Below are positions 35,377 through 44,523 of a stretch of 64,000 bases of DNA, piece by piece; position 1 is the stretch's first letter, and the number at the start of each line of letters is the position of its first letter. Origin of the DNA: Maribacter aestuarii (GTDB lineage: Bacteria > Bacteroidota > Bacteroidia > Flavobacteriales > Flavobacteriaceae); the NCBI RefSeq assembly GCF_027474845.2, contig NZ_CP107031.2:1316501-1380500 (forward strand), given 5' to 3'. Position numbers and translations under genes: made by a program. The notes beneath the pieces are model-generated. The model worked only from the letters and a program-made list of their open reading frames with translations. It was not told the origin of the DNA and made no database searches.

Positions 35377-35819
35377 TCCAAGACCAACGAATAGTCCAAG
35401 CCAGGGCCATCACACGCATTCCAAGTATTGGACAAAGCACGAGAGGATCTATACACCAACGTCTCCGTATCACCTCGGATACAACTACCAATCAGTTCTT
35501 TTCCGTTTTCAAATTCCAATTCCAAATAATCGGCCTCGTCATTATCATATTCCATTACCTGAAAAGTGCCTTTAGCCTCTATACCCTTCCCTTCCACAGT
35601 CCTAGATTTTAAAAAAGTACCGTCTGGATTAAAAATATAATACTCTTGCCACGCCATTGCTGCACCGGTTGTTTCGGAATTTGGAAAGCTTCCCGTCATT
35701 CGTACCAATTCCCATTTTTGAGTGGTGTATTGCAAACTGATATCATCCTCCGTGTAATCCTCAACACTGCATGAAAAGAAAACAATTGATAGTACTAGGG
35801 TAAACAGACCGTTTTTCAT
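35373..35819 (-). CDS. small lipocalin-like lipoprotein
   Basis: A 148-aa protein with a lipoprotein signal (MKNGLFTLVLSIVFFSCS, Cys at 17). The mature part has the pattern of lipocalin-like domains: KWELVRMTGSF near the start, then alternating strands (YYIFNPDGTFLKS, KGTFQVMEY, YLELEFENG) and two later Cys residues that could pair. Function unknown. It overlaps the LuxE-like gene tail to tail by four bases and lies near another lipoprotein of similar design (35903-36301). Confidence 0.75.
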   Translation of the reverse strand: MKNGLFTLVLSIVFFSCSVEDYTEDDISLQYTTQKWELVRMTGSFPNSETTGAAMAWQEYYIFNPDGTFLKSRTVEGKGIEAKGTFQVMEYDNDEADYLELEFENGKELIGSCIRGDTETLVYRSSRALSNTWNACDGPGLDYSLVLD

Positions 35820-35902
35820 TAGAGCAATTTACAGTGTGGAAAATGTTTTTAGAGTCATCAATAATTCCAGCATTTATGATTACTTCACATAATCTTCTGG
35901 AA

Positions 35903-36301
35903 TTACTGTTCCCTTTCTAAAGTATATGTTATTTCGTCGTCCGCTATATTAGGCTCATCCATAAAAATGAGATTTAGTATTTCTTTATTTATTTCAAAGC
36001 GATAGTTACGGCCATCCTCAAATTTTATTCGATTGTCCTCACCGTTGTAAGAGTAAGTGCCCGACGGTTTAAAATATTCGTACTTCCCACGGTTATCTAC
36101 GGTAACCTTGTTCTCTTCCGTATCAAATAAAAGCAGGGTTTCCGTAAAATCATTGTCCTCGGGGAAGCCACAAAAACAGCTAACATTGGTCAAAACCCAA
36201 GAACCCTCTAAAGAAGCATCTTCCAAGTCTTTTCCATCCTCATCCTTTGAACAAGAAAATAAGAGAAGCAAAACCGAAAATAGCAGATAGAATTTTGCCA
36301 T
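35903..36301 (-). CDS. small lipocalin-like lipoprotein
   Basis: A 132-aa protein with signal peptide and lipobox (LLLLFSCSKDEDG, Cys at 17), an acidic linker, then a short beta-rich domain beginning SLEGSWVLTNVSCFCGF, with KYEYFKPSGTYSYNGEDN and YRFEINKEILNLIF. The GSWVLT start and strand pattern resemble lipocalin-like domains common in Flavobacteriaceae. A Cys-Phe-Cys pair stands near residue 42. It is not obviously homologous in sequence to the neighbouring 35373-35819 protein. Function unknown. Confidence 0.75.
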   Translation of the reverse strand: MAKFYLLFSVLLLLFSCSKDEDGKDLEDASLEGSWVLTNVSCFCGFPEDNDFTETLLLFDTEENKVTVDNRGKYEYFKPSGTYSYNGEDNRIKFEDGRNYRFEINKEILNLIFMDEPNIADDEITYTLEREQ

Positions 36302-36365
36302 AACCTTTTAACTATACTTATTGAAAAGATGCAGGACTTCTGGATTAGTTGCGTTAAAGTGGGAT

Positions 36366-37661
36366 TTAATTGAATACCAGCACAAAATAATTCTTTTTAC
36401 CTTTTTGCAACAGCACAAATTTTTCGTTGATCAAATCTGCCGTGGTTATCAGGTAATCTTCTTTTACTTTTTCCTTGTTCACGGAAATTGAGTTTTGTTT
36501 TAGTTCTCTCCGTGCCTCACCATTTGAAACTAAAAAACCAGTTTTTGCTGCCAAGGCCCCAATCATATCCAATCCATTTTCCAATTCTTCTTTGGAAACT
36601 TCAGCCTGAGGAACTCCGTCAAAAACCTCCAAAAACGTTTTTTCGTTCAATTTCTTTAAATCTTGGGACGTGGATTTCCCAAACAAAATGTTACTGGCTT
36701 GTACGGCATTTTCCAAATCTTCTTGTGAGTGTACCATTACAGTAATTTCATCGGCCAATCGTTTTTGGAGTATTCTTAAATGTGGGGCTTCCGAATGCTG
36801 TTGTATCAATTCCTCGATTTCACTCTTTGAAATGAAAGTGAATATTTTTATATATTTCTCCGCATCGTCATCCGAAGTATTTAACCAATATTGGTAAAAT
36901 TTATAGGGAGAAGTTCTTTCAGCGTCCAACCAGACATTACCGCTCTCCGTTTTTCCAAATTTGGTGCCATCGGCTTTTGTGATTAAAGGACATGTAATTG
37001 CATAGCCTTTCCCACCGCCAATTCTACGTATGAGTTCCGTTCCGGTGGTTATATTTCCCCACTGATCGCTACCTCCCATTTGAAGCGTACAGTTATAGGT
37101 TTTATACAGATGCAAAAAATCATAACCCTGAACCAATTGATACGTGAATTCCGTAAAGGACATTCCCTCTTTTGCCTCAGCGGAAAGTCTTTTTTTGACA
37201 GAATCCTTAGACATCATATAGTTGACCGTAATGTGCTTCCCCACATCCCTGATAAAATCCAAGAACGAAAAGTCTTTCATCCAGTCATAGTTGTTCACCA
37301 AAACTGCGGCATTTTCTTTATCGCTCTCAAAGTCCAAAAAACGGGAGAGCTGCTCTTTTAGCGCTTGTTGGTTGTGCCTTAAAGTTGCCTCATCCAATAA
37401 GTTCCGTTCCGATGATTTTCCAGAAGGGTCACCGATCATACCCGTTGCACCCCCAATTAATGCGTAAGGTTTATGCCCAGCCAATTGAAAATGCCGTAAC
37501 ATCATAACACCCACTAGATGACCTATATGTAAGGAATCTGCCGTTGGATCAATTCCTACATAAGAGGATTGCATTCCTTCCATCAAATGCTCCTCCGTTC
37601 CAGGCATTGCATCATGTAACATTCCTCTCCATTCCAATTCCTTTACAAAATTTGAAGTCAT
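36366..37661 (-). CDS. tyrS: tyrosyl-tRNA synthetase
   Basis: A 431-aa class I synthetase that charges tRNA-Tyr. It has the HIGH motif in [14 protein letters not shown] (about 44-50), the tyrosine pocket [13 protein letters not shown] and [11 protein letters not shown], and KFGKTESG as the KMSKS-equivalent. A C-terminal S4-like RNA-binding domain (about 365-431) ends the protein. A TATATTTG -7 box lies at 37690-37697 and the start is preceded by AAGAAAGGAAC. It is divergent from the epimerase gene. Confidence 0.96.
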   Translation of the reverse strand: MTSNFVKELEWRGMLHDAMPGTEEHLMEGMQSSYVGIDPTADSLHIGHLVGVMMLRHFQLAGHKPYALIGGATGMIGDPSGKSSERNLLDEATLRHNQQALKEQLSRFLDFESDKENAAVLVNNYDWMKDFSFLDFIRDVGKHITVNYMMSKDSVKKRLSAEAKEGMSFTEFTYQLVQGYDFLHLYKTYNCTLQMGGSDQWGNITTGTELIRRIGGGKGYAITCPLITKADGTKFGKTESGNVWLDAERTSPYKFYQYWLNTSDDDAEKYIKIFTFISKSEIEELIQQHSEAPHLRILQKRLADEITVMVHSQEDLENAVQASNILFGKSTSQDLKKLNEKTFLEVFDGVPQAEVSKEELENGLDMIGALAAKTGFLVSNGEARRELKQNSISVNKEKVKEDYLITTADLINEKFVLLQKGKKNYFVLVFN

Positions 37662-37689
37662 CCTGTTCCTTTCTTATGGTTATTGATTG

Positions 37690-37697
37690 CAAATATA
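37690..37697 (-). promoter_or_regulatory. Bacteroidota -7 box of tyrS
   Basis: TATATTTG on the minus strand fits TAnnTTTG and gives a leader of about 23 nt to the ATG at 37661. Confidence 0.55.
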
Positions 37698-37756
37698 AAA
37701 GGAAATATTCCGCCCATACGCCTTAATTGAAAAGGAATTTATCCACGGGTATTCCC

Positions 37757-37764
37757 TAACTTTG
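37757..37764 (+). promoter_or_regulatory. -7 box abutting the epimerase start (possible leaderless mRNA)
   Basis: TAACTTTG fits TAnnTTTG and ends only 4 bp before the ATG at 37769. With a start normally about 5-7 bp after this box, transcription would begin at or within the start codon. Confidence 0.45.
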
Positions 37765-37768
37765 AGTT

Positions 37769-38776
37769 ATGGTTTTGGTTACCGGAGGTACTGGATTGGT
37801 TGGTTCGCATTTATTGTTGGAATTGGTTTTAAAAGGTACCAAGGTGAGGGCTATTTACAGGTCTGCGGATAAACTGGAAAACGTAAAAAAAGTTTTCACC
37901 TACTACGTTGAAAATCCTTTAGACATCTTTAATGAGATTGAATGGATTCAAGGCGATATTCTGGATATTCCAAAATTAGAGCTTGCTTTTCAAGGTGTAA
38001 AACGCGTTTATCACGCTGCGGCATTTATTTCCTTTGACCCCAGGGATTTTAAAAAACTGAAACGAATTAACACGGAGGGCACTACGAACATTGTCAATCT
38101 TTGTGTTCATCATAAAATTGAGAAACTCTGTTACGTAAGTACGATTGGCACTATCAGCAGAGGTGCGAAAGGGGCGGTGTTGACGGAAGAGAATGAGTGG
38201 AGCGATGAATATGCCAATGTATATGCGCTCACCAAATATTCGGCCGAAATGGAGGTCTGGCGAGCTTCTCAAGAAAATGTCCCCGTTGTCATCATTAATC
38301 CCGGCGTTATTCTGGGACCTGGATTTTGGGAGGATGGCAGTGGTTCATTGTTTGGTTCCGTGAACAAGGGATATTCCTATTACCCACCTGGAGAAACAGG
38401 CTTTGTGTCCGTTTCTGATGTGGTTCAAATTATGATTAGCTTAATGGAATCGGACATTAGGACCGAACGGTTTATAATCGTGGGCGAAAATCTATCTTTC
38501 AAGGAAATTATGACCAAAATTGCGCTTGAGCTTGGAAAGAAACCTCCTCGCAAAAAGCTCAAAATATGGCAGCTTCAAATTGGCAGGTATGTCGATGCTT
38601 TTGCAAGTATAATTAAAGGACGGAAAAGAAAGATTACCAAAAATTCCATTTACAGCCTTAAACACCCAAAGGTCTATAGCAGTACCAAAGTTAAAAATGC
38701 CCTGAATTTTCAATTTGAACCTTTGGAGAAAACCATTAAGCTGTGTAGCCGACATTTTTTGGCGAAGGAATCTTAA
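37769..38776 (+). CDS. NAD-dependent epimerase/dehydratase (extended SDR)
   Basis: A 335-aa Rossmann enzyme with dinucleotide-binding TGGTGLVGSHLLLE at residues 5-18, an HAAAFISFDP substrate loop and the catalytic Tyr-Lys in YALTKYSAEMEVW, with STIGTIS upstream supplying Ser/Thr. These are hallmarks of extended SDRs acting on nucleotide sugars, dihydroflavonol-like or sterol-like substrates; the substrate is not clear. The C-terminus is rich in Lys and Arg (KGRKRKITKNS). The ATG is almost on top of the -7 box, so there may be no leader. It converges on the DUF4296 gene, overlapping by four bases. Confidence 0.85.
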   Translation: MVLVTGGTGLVGSHLLLELVLKGTKVRAIYRSADKLENVKKVFTYYVENPLDIFNEIEWIQGDILDIPKLELAFQGVKRVYHAAAFISFDPRDFKKLKRINTEGTTNIVNLCVHHKIEKLCYVSTIGTISRGAKGAVLTEENEWSDEYANVYALTKYSAEMEVWRASQENVPVVIINPGVILGPGFWEDGSGSLFGSVNKGYSYYPPGETGFVSVSDVVQIMISLMESDIRTERFIIVGENLSFKEIMTKIALELGKKPPRKKLKIWQLQIGRYVDAFASIIKGRKRKITKNSIYSLKHPKVYSSTKVKNALNFQFEPLEKTIKLCSRHFLAKES

Positions 38777-39195
38777 TTTTTTGGAAGGTTTAAACTATCC
38801 TTTAACTTATCAAACCTATATTCCTTGTCTATCAATTTTAGACTATCATTAATTTTCTTTATCTCTTCTACACGTTTCTTCTGGGCTTCTAATAAGCTTT
38901 CCACTTCTTTATATATGGCTTCGTATTCTTGTGGCAAAGAGGCATAATATCGGTCGCTCTCTACAAATTGAATACTATCCACATCAAATTTTTCAAAAAC
39001 ATAAGTTGTAGGTTCAATACCGTTATCCTTCAGAATACCCAAATTGGTACTTTTGGCCGCATTTAAAATGGTCATTTCCTTAAGAATCTCTACCATTTTA
39101 TCTCTAGGAATTAGGTTATCGGGCTTTTTTATCAGTTTTTCCGCACAAGAAAACAGAAACATTAATACAACGAAAAAGATGGTGGATTTTTTCAT
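38773..39195 (-). CDS. DUF4296 lipoprotein
   Basis: A 140-aa protein with a lipoprotein signal (IFFVVLMFLFSCAEK, Cys at 17) and the DUF4296 pattern: IPRDKMVEILKEMTILNAAK, YVFEKFDVDSIQF and a predicted helical C-terminus rich in charged residues (EAQKKRVEEIKKINDSL). In Flavobacteriaceae such genes typically follow dihydroorotase, as here; the start overlaps the pyrC stop by four bases. Function unknown; probably inner leaflet of the outer membrane or periplasmic face. Confidence 0.85.
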   Translation of the reverse strand: MKKSTIFFVVLMFLFSCAEKLIKKPDNLIPRDKMVEILKEMTILNAAKSTNLGILKDNGIEPTTYVFEKFDVDSIQFVESDRYYASLPQEYEAIYKEVESLLEAQKKRVEEIKKINDSLKLIDKEYRFDKLKDSLNLPKN

Positions 39196-40532
39196 TTTCT
39201 GTTAAAAGTGAGTCTTTTAGCGTTTCTATTTTCGGAAAAGACCCCGTTCTCGTAAGCCAAATGTCCATTTATTATGGTATGCGTTACCCTTGCTTTAAAG
39301 GTTGTGCCCTCAAAAGGCGACCAACCGCATTTGTAAACTATGTTATCCTTGGAAACTTTCCATTGGGAATTGAGGTCAACCGCGACCAAATCTGCATAAT
39401 AACCCTCTTTAACAAAGCCTCTTTTATCAATCTGGAACAATTTAGCAGGATTATGGCACATTTTTTCCACCAGTTTCTCCAAGGTTATTTTTCCTTCCAA
39501 ATGTTTCTCTAACATTGCTGGTAGAGCATGCTGCACTAAAGGTCCTCCGCTTGGAGCCTTAGTATACACGTTATCCTTTTCTGACAATAAGTGGGGTGCA
39601 TGATCGGTTGCAATTACATCCAGTCTATCGTCCAGTAGGGCATCCCAAAGCATATCCCGGTCTTTAGCGGTCTTCACGGCGGGGTTCCATTTAATTAAAG
39701 TTCCCTTTTCTTTGTAATCGCTGTCCGAAAACCAAAGGTGATGGATACATACCTCAGCAGTAATCTTTTTTTGTTCCAATGGAATATCGTTTCTGAACAA
39801 TTCCGTTTCTTTTCCCGTGGATAAATGAAAAACATGGAGTCTGGCCCCAGTCTTTTTTGCAAGTTCTACGGCTCTCGACGATGAAAGGTAGCAGGCCTCC
39901 TCGCTCCGAATCTTCGAATGATACTCAATTGGAATGGCATCACCATATTTTTCCTTGTAAATTTCCAGATTTTTCCGAATTGTGGTTTCATCCTCACAAT
40001 GTGTGGAAATAACCATCTCGGTATTACGGAAAATATTCTCAATTACCTCCTCGTCATCCACCAACATATTTCCTGTGGATGATCCTAAAAATAACTTTAT
40101 TCCCGAACAGGCGTTTTTATCCAGTCTTTTTATTTCTTCCAAGTTATCGTTGGTACCCCCTAATAAAAAGGAATAATTGGCAAAAGAGCTTTCCTTAGCC
40201 AAAGCAAATTTTGCTTCCAACTTTTCAATAGTAATAGTTTGAGGGTCAGTGTTGGGTTGTTCCATAAATGTGGTTATGCCCCCACCAATTGCAGCCCTGC
40301 TTTCGGTGGCAATAGTTCCCTTATGAGTAAGGCCCGGTTCTCTAAAATGCACCTGGTCGTCTATGATTCCCGGCAGGATATGTTTCCCATTCAAATCGAT
40401 TACCTGGGCATTGACATCAGAAAGGTCAAGACCTATTTTAGCTATTCTTTCGCCATCGATAAGAATATCGCGCTCCTGGATAATCCCTTCGTTAACGATT
40501 TTACCATTTTTGAATAGTGTTTTGCCCATCAT
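39192..40532 (-). CDS. pyrC: dihydroorotase
   Basis: Start set at the ATG at 40532, whose A overlaps the preceding stop (TAATG); an ATG at 40529 is equally possible, whereas the longer frame to 40586 lies inside the upstream gene. About 446 aa of the amidohydrolase superfamily, forming dihydroorotate from carbamoyl aspartate in pyrimidine synthesis. Motifs: DDQVHFREPG near 60, GIKLFLGSS with the carboxylated Lys, metal His in STHCEDE and FHLSTGKE, Asp in ATDHAPH. The first metal ligand usually written D-x-H-x-H reads D-x-Q-x-H. Upstream is a GT2 gene and downstream DUF4296, all on one strand. Confidence 0.92.
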   Translation of the reverse strand: MMGKTLFKNGKIVNEGIIQERDILIDGERIAKIGLDLSDVNAQVIDLNGKHILPGIIDDQVHFREPGLTHKGTIATESRAAIGGGITTFMEQPNTDPQTITIEKLEAKFALAKESSFANYSFLLGGTNDNLEEIKRLDKNACSGIKLFLGSSTGNMLVDDEEVIENIFRNTEMVISTHCEDETTIRKNLEIYKEKYGDAIPIEYHSKIRSEEACYLSSSRAVELAKKTGARLHVFHLSTGKETELFRNDIPLEQKKITAEVCIHHLWFSDSDYKEKGTLIKWNPAVKTAKDRDMLWDALLDDRLDVIATDHAPHLLSEKDNVYTKAPSGGPLVQHALPAMLEKHLEGKITLEKLVEKMCHNPAKLFQIDKRGFVKEGYYADLVAVDLNSQWKVSKDNIVYKCGWSPFEGTTFKARVTHTIINGHLAYENGVFSENRNAKRLTFNRK

Positions 40533-41260
40533 TAGAATTTTTTTCTTTGAAAAAGACTTCGAAGCTTCATTGCCAGTACACCCCAAATGGCCTCACTGAT
40601 TATAGAGGAACTCATTTTGCTCTTACCCTTTTCCCTATCCCTAAAAATTATGGAGACTTCCTCTATATTGTAATTTTTTAGATAGGCCCGGAACTTCATT
40701 TCAATTTGGAAGGCATACCCTACGAAACGGACAGAGTCCAAATCTATATTCTCCAATACCGCCCTACGATAGCAAACAAAGCCTGCCGTAGGGTCATGTA
40801 CGCGCATTCCGGTTACCATTTTTACATAAACCGAAGCTCCATAGGACAATAGCACTCTGTATAAAGGCCAGTTGACGACATTTACGCCTTTCTTGTATCT
40901 AGAACCGACGGCAACATCGGCGTTGTTTTCGCATGCTTTAAGAAGTCGCAACAAGTCCGAAGGATTATGGGAAAAATCCGCATCCATCTCAAAAATATAA
41001 TCGTACTTCTTATCTATTGCCCATTTAAATCCGTGAATGTATGCCGTCCCGAGACCGGATTTTTCCATCCGTGTTTCTAAAAAAAGTCGACCAGCAAACT
41101 CTTGCTGTAAGGCTTTGACACATGCTCCGGTCCCATCCGGTGAATTATCGTCAACAACCAATACATGAAAATCTCTTTGTAAATCGAAAACAGCACGAAT
41201 TATAGCTTCTATATTCTCTATCTCATTGTATGTCGGAATAATTACGATGCTGTTGGACAT
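40532..41260 (-). CDS. polyprenol monophosphomannose synthase-like glycosyltransferase (GT2)
   Basis: A 242-aa GT2 enzyme: IIPTYNEIENIEAIIRAV at the N-terminus, VVDDNSPDGTG as nucleotide-binding loop, and EMDADFSHNP as the DxD motif. The later VGSRYKKG and DPTAGFVCYRR blocks are typical of dolichyl-/polyprenyl-phosphate mannose synthases. It lacks C-terminal membrane segments, as in the soluble class. It would make polyprenyl-phosphate sugar donors, for example for GT39-type transferases such as the 41392 gene (inference). A TACTTTTG -7 box lies at 41280-41287, 20 bp upstream. Confidence 0.88.
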   Translation of the reverse strand: MSNSIVIIPTYNEIENIEAIIRAVFDLQRDFHVLVVDDNSPDGTGACVKALQQEFAGRLFLETRMEKSGLGTAYIHGFKWAIDKKYDYIFEMDADFSHNPSDLLRLLKACENNADVAVGSRYKKGVNVVNWPLYRVLLSYGASVYVKMVTGMRVHDPTAGFVCYRRAVLENIDLDSVRFVGYAFQIEMKFRAYLKNYNIEEVSIIFRDREKGKSKMSSSIISEAIWGVLAMKLRSLFQRKKF

Positions 41261-41279
41261 GAAACGTATTGAATTTCCA

Positions 41280-41287
41280 CAAAAGTA
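41280..41287 (-). promoter_or_regulatory. -7 box of the GT2-pyrC-DUF4296 operon
   Basis: TACTTTTG on the minus strand fits TAnnTTTG and stands about 20 bp before the ATG at 41260. Confidence 0.45.
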
Positions 41288-41344
41288 AGGTTTTAAAAAT
41301 GTTGGAGAAACGGGCTAGAGAGGTTTATGACATTTTTAAAACAA

Positions 41345-41372
41345 TTTGTAAAGTTCAGAATTTGTAATTTTG
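41345..41372 (+). promoter_or_regulatory. sigma-A promoter of the GT39 operon
   Basis: TTTG (41345-41348) and TAATTTTG (41365-41372) with 16 bp between fit -33/-7. The ATG is at 41392. Confidence 0.55.
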
Positions 41373-41391
41373 CCCGAAGCAATATTCACGA

Positions 41392-43065
41392 ATGTTCGAA
41401 AAAATTCCCGGAAAGTTCTTTTATTTTCTTTTTGGATTTTTAGTCCTTAACCTTGTGCAAAGCCATTTTACGGAACTCATTTTTGATGAGGCCTATTATT
41501 GGTATTACAGCCAGGATATGGCATGGGGATATTTTGACCACCCTCCTATGGTTGCTTTATTAGTGAAATTAAGTAGCTATTTGTTTAATTGGGAGCTGGG
41601 GGTACGTTTTGTAAGCTGTCTACTTTCGGCAGCTAACATTTTGGTGCTTTGGCTTTTAATCGATAACCCGAATAAGAACCGTTACATAACACATTTTTTT
41701 GTCCTCGTTTTTTCAATGACCCTTCTAAATGCCTATGGGTTTTTCACGCTTCCGGACACTCCATTGTTATTCTTTACCTCCTGCTTTTTACTTATCTATA
41801 AACACTTTATCAAAAAGCCAAGCGTCTTCCATTCAATCATTTTGGGTATTATTATGGCGGCATTGATGTATAGCAAATACCACGCTGTATTGGTTATTCT
41901 TTTCGTGCTATTATCTAACCTTTCACTAATAAAAAATAAACATGCTTGGCTGGCTGTCGGTGTGGCCTTGTTTTGCTACATACCTCATTTTTATTGGCTT
42001 TATGCCAATGATTTTGTCTCTATTAAGTATCACTTGTATGAAAGGCCCAATGGTGCATATAGTTTTGAAAAGTATACGCTAGGTTTTTTTGTAAACCTAA
42101 TCGCTATTTTCGGATTGCCCTTTCCTTTCATTTATCATGCACTTTTAAAAAGTAAGGCAACCGATCAGTTTAAAAAGGCCCTGCTCTTTTTAACCTACGG
42201 TGTAATACTTTTCTTTTTCATCTCCAGTTTCAACAGAAGGGTACAAACCCAATGGATCATTATTATTTGTATTCCCCTAATCATTATAGTTTTTAATTAC
42301 ATGCTACAACATAGAAGGAGTATGCTATGGATAGTTAGATTAGGACTAATCAATATTGCCGTAATCCTCTACTTACGTGTGGGTCTAGTGTACCAACCTT
42401 TATTGTTCAATGTATTTTATGAATCCCACGGGAATAAGGATTGGGTGAACAAAATCCAAGATGAGGTGGACGATATGCCCGTAGTTTTTGAAAATTCCTA
42501 TAGAAACGCACCCATGTATGCTTTCTATGCGCAAGGAAATACCACTTTTTCATTAAACAATGTCATGTACAGAAAGAACCAGTACTCTATAGATGATTCG
42601 GAAGAAAAAGTTAGGGGAAAGGATGTACTCTATGTTTCTAGATTTATTAAAGATGGCACTTTTCATTATACCAAGACGGATGGTGGACTATATCATGGCA
42701 AGTTTATAGATGATTTTAAATCCTATCGTAAACTGGAATGTATCGTTCCCGAAGAAAATATTTCCCTAGATACCGAGCGGAAATTAACCCTTAAGGTATA
42801 CAATCCCTATACATTTGACGTCCCCTTAAATAGTTTAAAATTTGGAATCGCCTATTTGGATGCCTATAAAATAACACAACAGACCATTCCGATTCAAGTA
42901 AAATCGATAAAGGAGGATACGGAGAATTTAATCGCAAAAGATACTACGGATTTCACATTTGCCCTACCTGCTCCAAAACAAGGGTATCCTTCTTACTTTA
43001 GGGTCGTGATTTCAGAAAACAATCTGTATTTTGGACTGAATGGTAAACCGATTGAATTAGAATGA
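41392..43065 (+). CDS. GT39-family (ArnT/PMT-like) membrane glycosyltransferase
   Basis: A 557-aa protein with about ten membrane helices in the first 340 residues and a soluble C-terminal domain. The first periplasmic loop has the acidic active-site motif FDEAYYWYYSQDMAWGYFDHPP (Asp-Glu near 31-32), as in ArnT and protein O-mannosyltransferases. These move a sugar from a polyprenyl phosphate onto lipid or protein on the periplasmic side. The divergently transcribed GT2 gene may supply the donor. It overlaps the DUF4271 gene by four bases (ATGA), so they are co-translated. Confidence 0.88.
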   Translation: MFEKIPGKFFYFLFGFLVLNLVQSHFTELIFDEAYYWYYSQDMAWGYFDHPPMVALLVKLSSYLFNWELGVRFVSCLLSAANILVLWLLIDNPNKNRYITHFFVLVFSMTLLNAYGFFTLPDTPLLFFTSCFLLIYKHFIKKPSVFHSIILGIIMAALMYSKYHAVLVILFVLLSNLSLIKNKHAWLAVGVALFCYIPHFYWLYANDFVSIKYHLYERPNGAYSFEKYTLGFFVNLIAIFGLPFPFIYHALLKSKATDQFKKALLFLTYGVILFFFISSFNRRVQTQWIIIICIPLIIIVFNYMLQHRRSMLWIVRLGLINIAVILYLRVGLVYQPLLFNVFYESHGNKDWVNKIQDEVDDMPVVFENSYRNAPMYAFYAQGNTTFSLNNVMYRKNQYSIDDSEEKVRGKDVLYVSRFIKDGTFHYTKTDGGLYHGKFIDDFKSYRKLECIVPEENISLDTERKLTLKVYNPYTFDVPLNSLKFGIAYLDAYKITQQTIPIQVKSIKEDTENLIAKDTTDFTFALPAPKQGYPSYFRVVISENNLYFGLNGKPIELE

Positions 43066-43718
43066 TGGACCCCGTATATAGAACCATAGAGGCCAATGAC
43101 TGGATTACCATCCTTATTTTTGGAAGCTTGCTTTTTGTCCTCTTGGCCAAAAGTCTGTTCTATTCCCGTTTCTTAAACTTCATTATCCTACCCTTTAATA
43201 ATAAGTACATTTTCATGTACAATAAGAAAGAGCGCCTATTTAATTGGTTTCAAATTCTGCTTACTATTTTTCAAATAATAAATACATCCCTTTTCATATT
43301 TCTATTCTGGCAAATTTTTAGAGGTGCCGATGGGGAAAGCTCCCCCTTTCTCTACCCTATTATCCTAACCGGATTTTTTCTCTTTATAATCCTAAAGATT
43401 GCCCTACAATTAGGAAACGGTTTTGTATTCGGGTCATATCGCACAATCAGCGATCTTGTTTTTAAAAAACTTTCCTATTTGAACTATGGCGGCCTTATAC
43501 TTTTTATTGCCAACATTCTCCTGACCTATATTTTTGTAGATAATAAGTCCGTTGCCTTGGTGGCGGTGTTTCTCTTCTTCATAATTAATTTAATTGGTTG
43601 GATTACAGTTATTAGAAATTCCCAAAAATTGATAACCAATTATTTTTTCTATTTTATTTTGTACCTTTGCACACTCGAAATTGCACCCTTAATACTAATG
43701 GGAAGCTTTCTTAAATAG
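43062..43718 (+). CDS. DUF4271 membrane protein
   Basis: A 218-aa protein with about seven hydrophobic segments and the DUF4271 pattern: AKSLFYSRFLNFIILPFNNKY near 30-50, the basic KKERLFNW, and FGSYRTISDLVFKKLSYLNYGGL. In flavobacteria it regularly stands directly upstream of hemD, as here. It overlaps the GT39 gene by four bases; the hemD start lies 9 bp after the stop. Function unknown. Confidence 0.87.
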   Translation: MMDPVYRTIEANDWITILIFGSLLFVLLAKSLFYSRFLNFIILPFNNKYIFMYNKKERLFNWFQILLTIFQIINTSLFIFLFWQIFRGADGESSPFLYPIILTGFFLFIILKIALQLGNGFVFGSYRTISDLVFKKLSYLNYGGLILFIANILLTYIFVDNKSVALVAVFLFFIINLIGWITVIRNSQKLITNYFFYFILYLCTLEIAPLILMGSFLK

Positions 43719-43726
43719 TGCGCCAT

Positions 43727-44470
43727 ATGAAAGTAAAGACGATTTTGGTCTCTCAGCCGGAACCAAAAATGGAAAATTCTCCCTACTCCAAGCTTATTGA
43801 CAAGGAAAAGGTAAAGGTCGATTTTAGACCCTTTATACATGTAGAAGGAGTTGATGCAAAAAGTGTTCGTCAGCAAAAAATTGACCCAAAAGATTATACT
43901 GCCATAATTCTTACAAGCCGCAACGCCGTTGATCATTTTTTCAGAATCTCAGAAGAGATGCGTTTTAAGGTGCCCGATAGCATGAAGTATTTCTGCCAAT
44001 CTGAGGCAGTGGCCTATTATCTCCAAAAATACGTGGTGTACAGAAAGCGTAAAATTTATGTGGGCCAAAGATTATTTTCTGATTTGATTCCTTTAATAAA
44101 GAAGTATAAAGACGAAAAATTCTTACTCCCGTCATCCGATGTACTTAAGCCCGAATATCCAGAAATACTTGATGACTTAAATATTTCTTGGAAAAGAGGT
44201 ATTTTTTATAAAACGGTCATCAGCGACCTATCGGATTTAAGAAATGTATACTACGATATCCTCGTATTTTTTAGCCCATCTGGAATTGAGTCTCTTTTAC
44301 AGAATTTTCCAGATTTTGAACAGAACGATACTCGCATCGCCGTTTTTGGAAACTCTACCGTAGAGGCCGCTACAGATGCTGGCCTACGAATAGACATTAA
44401 GGCTCCCACACCAGAGACGCCGTCCATGACCATGGCACTGCAAAAATATATAACCAGTGTAAATAAATAA
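43727..44470 (+). CDS. hemD: uroporphyrinogen-III synthase
   Basis: Start at the ATG at 43727 (MKVKTILVSQPEPK); a GTG at 43718 would overlap the previous stop. 247 aa. It has the two-domain pattern of HemD, with ILTSRNAVDHFF in the first half and VFFSPSGIESLL in the second, and a C-terminal APTPETPSMTMALQKYI. It closes and inverts ring D of hydroxymethylbilane in haem and sirohaem synthesis. It is the last gene of a run with GT39 and DUF4271 and ends at a bidirectional terminator. Confidence 0.88.
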   Translation: MKVKTILVSQPEPKMENSPYSKLIDKEKVKVDFRPFIHVEGVDAKSVRQQKIDPKDYTAIILTSRNAVDHFFRISEEMRFKVPDSMKYFCQSEAVAYYLQKYVVYRKRKIYVGQRLFSDLIPLIKKYKDEKFLLPSSDVLKPEYPEILDDLNISWKRGIFYKTVISDLSDLRNVYYDILVFFSPSGIESLLQNFPDFEQNDTRIAVFGNSTVEAATDAGLRIDIKAPTPETPSMTMALQKYITSVNK

Positions 44471-44487
44471 ATTACACGTTAGTCTAT

Positions 44488-44519
44488 AAAAAAAGCCTCA
44501 CTAAAAGTGAGGCTTTTTT
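44488..44519. terminator. bidirectional terminator between hemD and pckA
   Basis: GCCTCACT (44495-44502) and AGTGAGGC (44506-44513) form an 8-bp stem with an AAA loop, flanked by A7 and T6, so it can stop transcription from both convergent genes. It ends 5 bp before the pckA stop codon. Confidence 0.92.
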
Positions 44520-44523
44520 GATT

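Noticed and set aside
37662-37768. T-box or other riboswitch before tyrS (and likewise leuS)
   Set aside because: The tyrS leader is about 23 nt and the leuS gap holds only a REP-like repeat; no room or motif for a T-box.
43649-43936. 95-aa minus-strand ORF across the DUF4271/hemD junction
   Set aside because: Both plus-strand genes are well supported; composition is that of a shadow frame.
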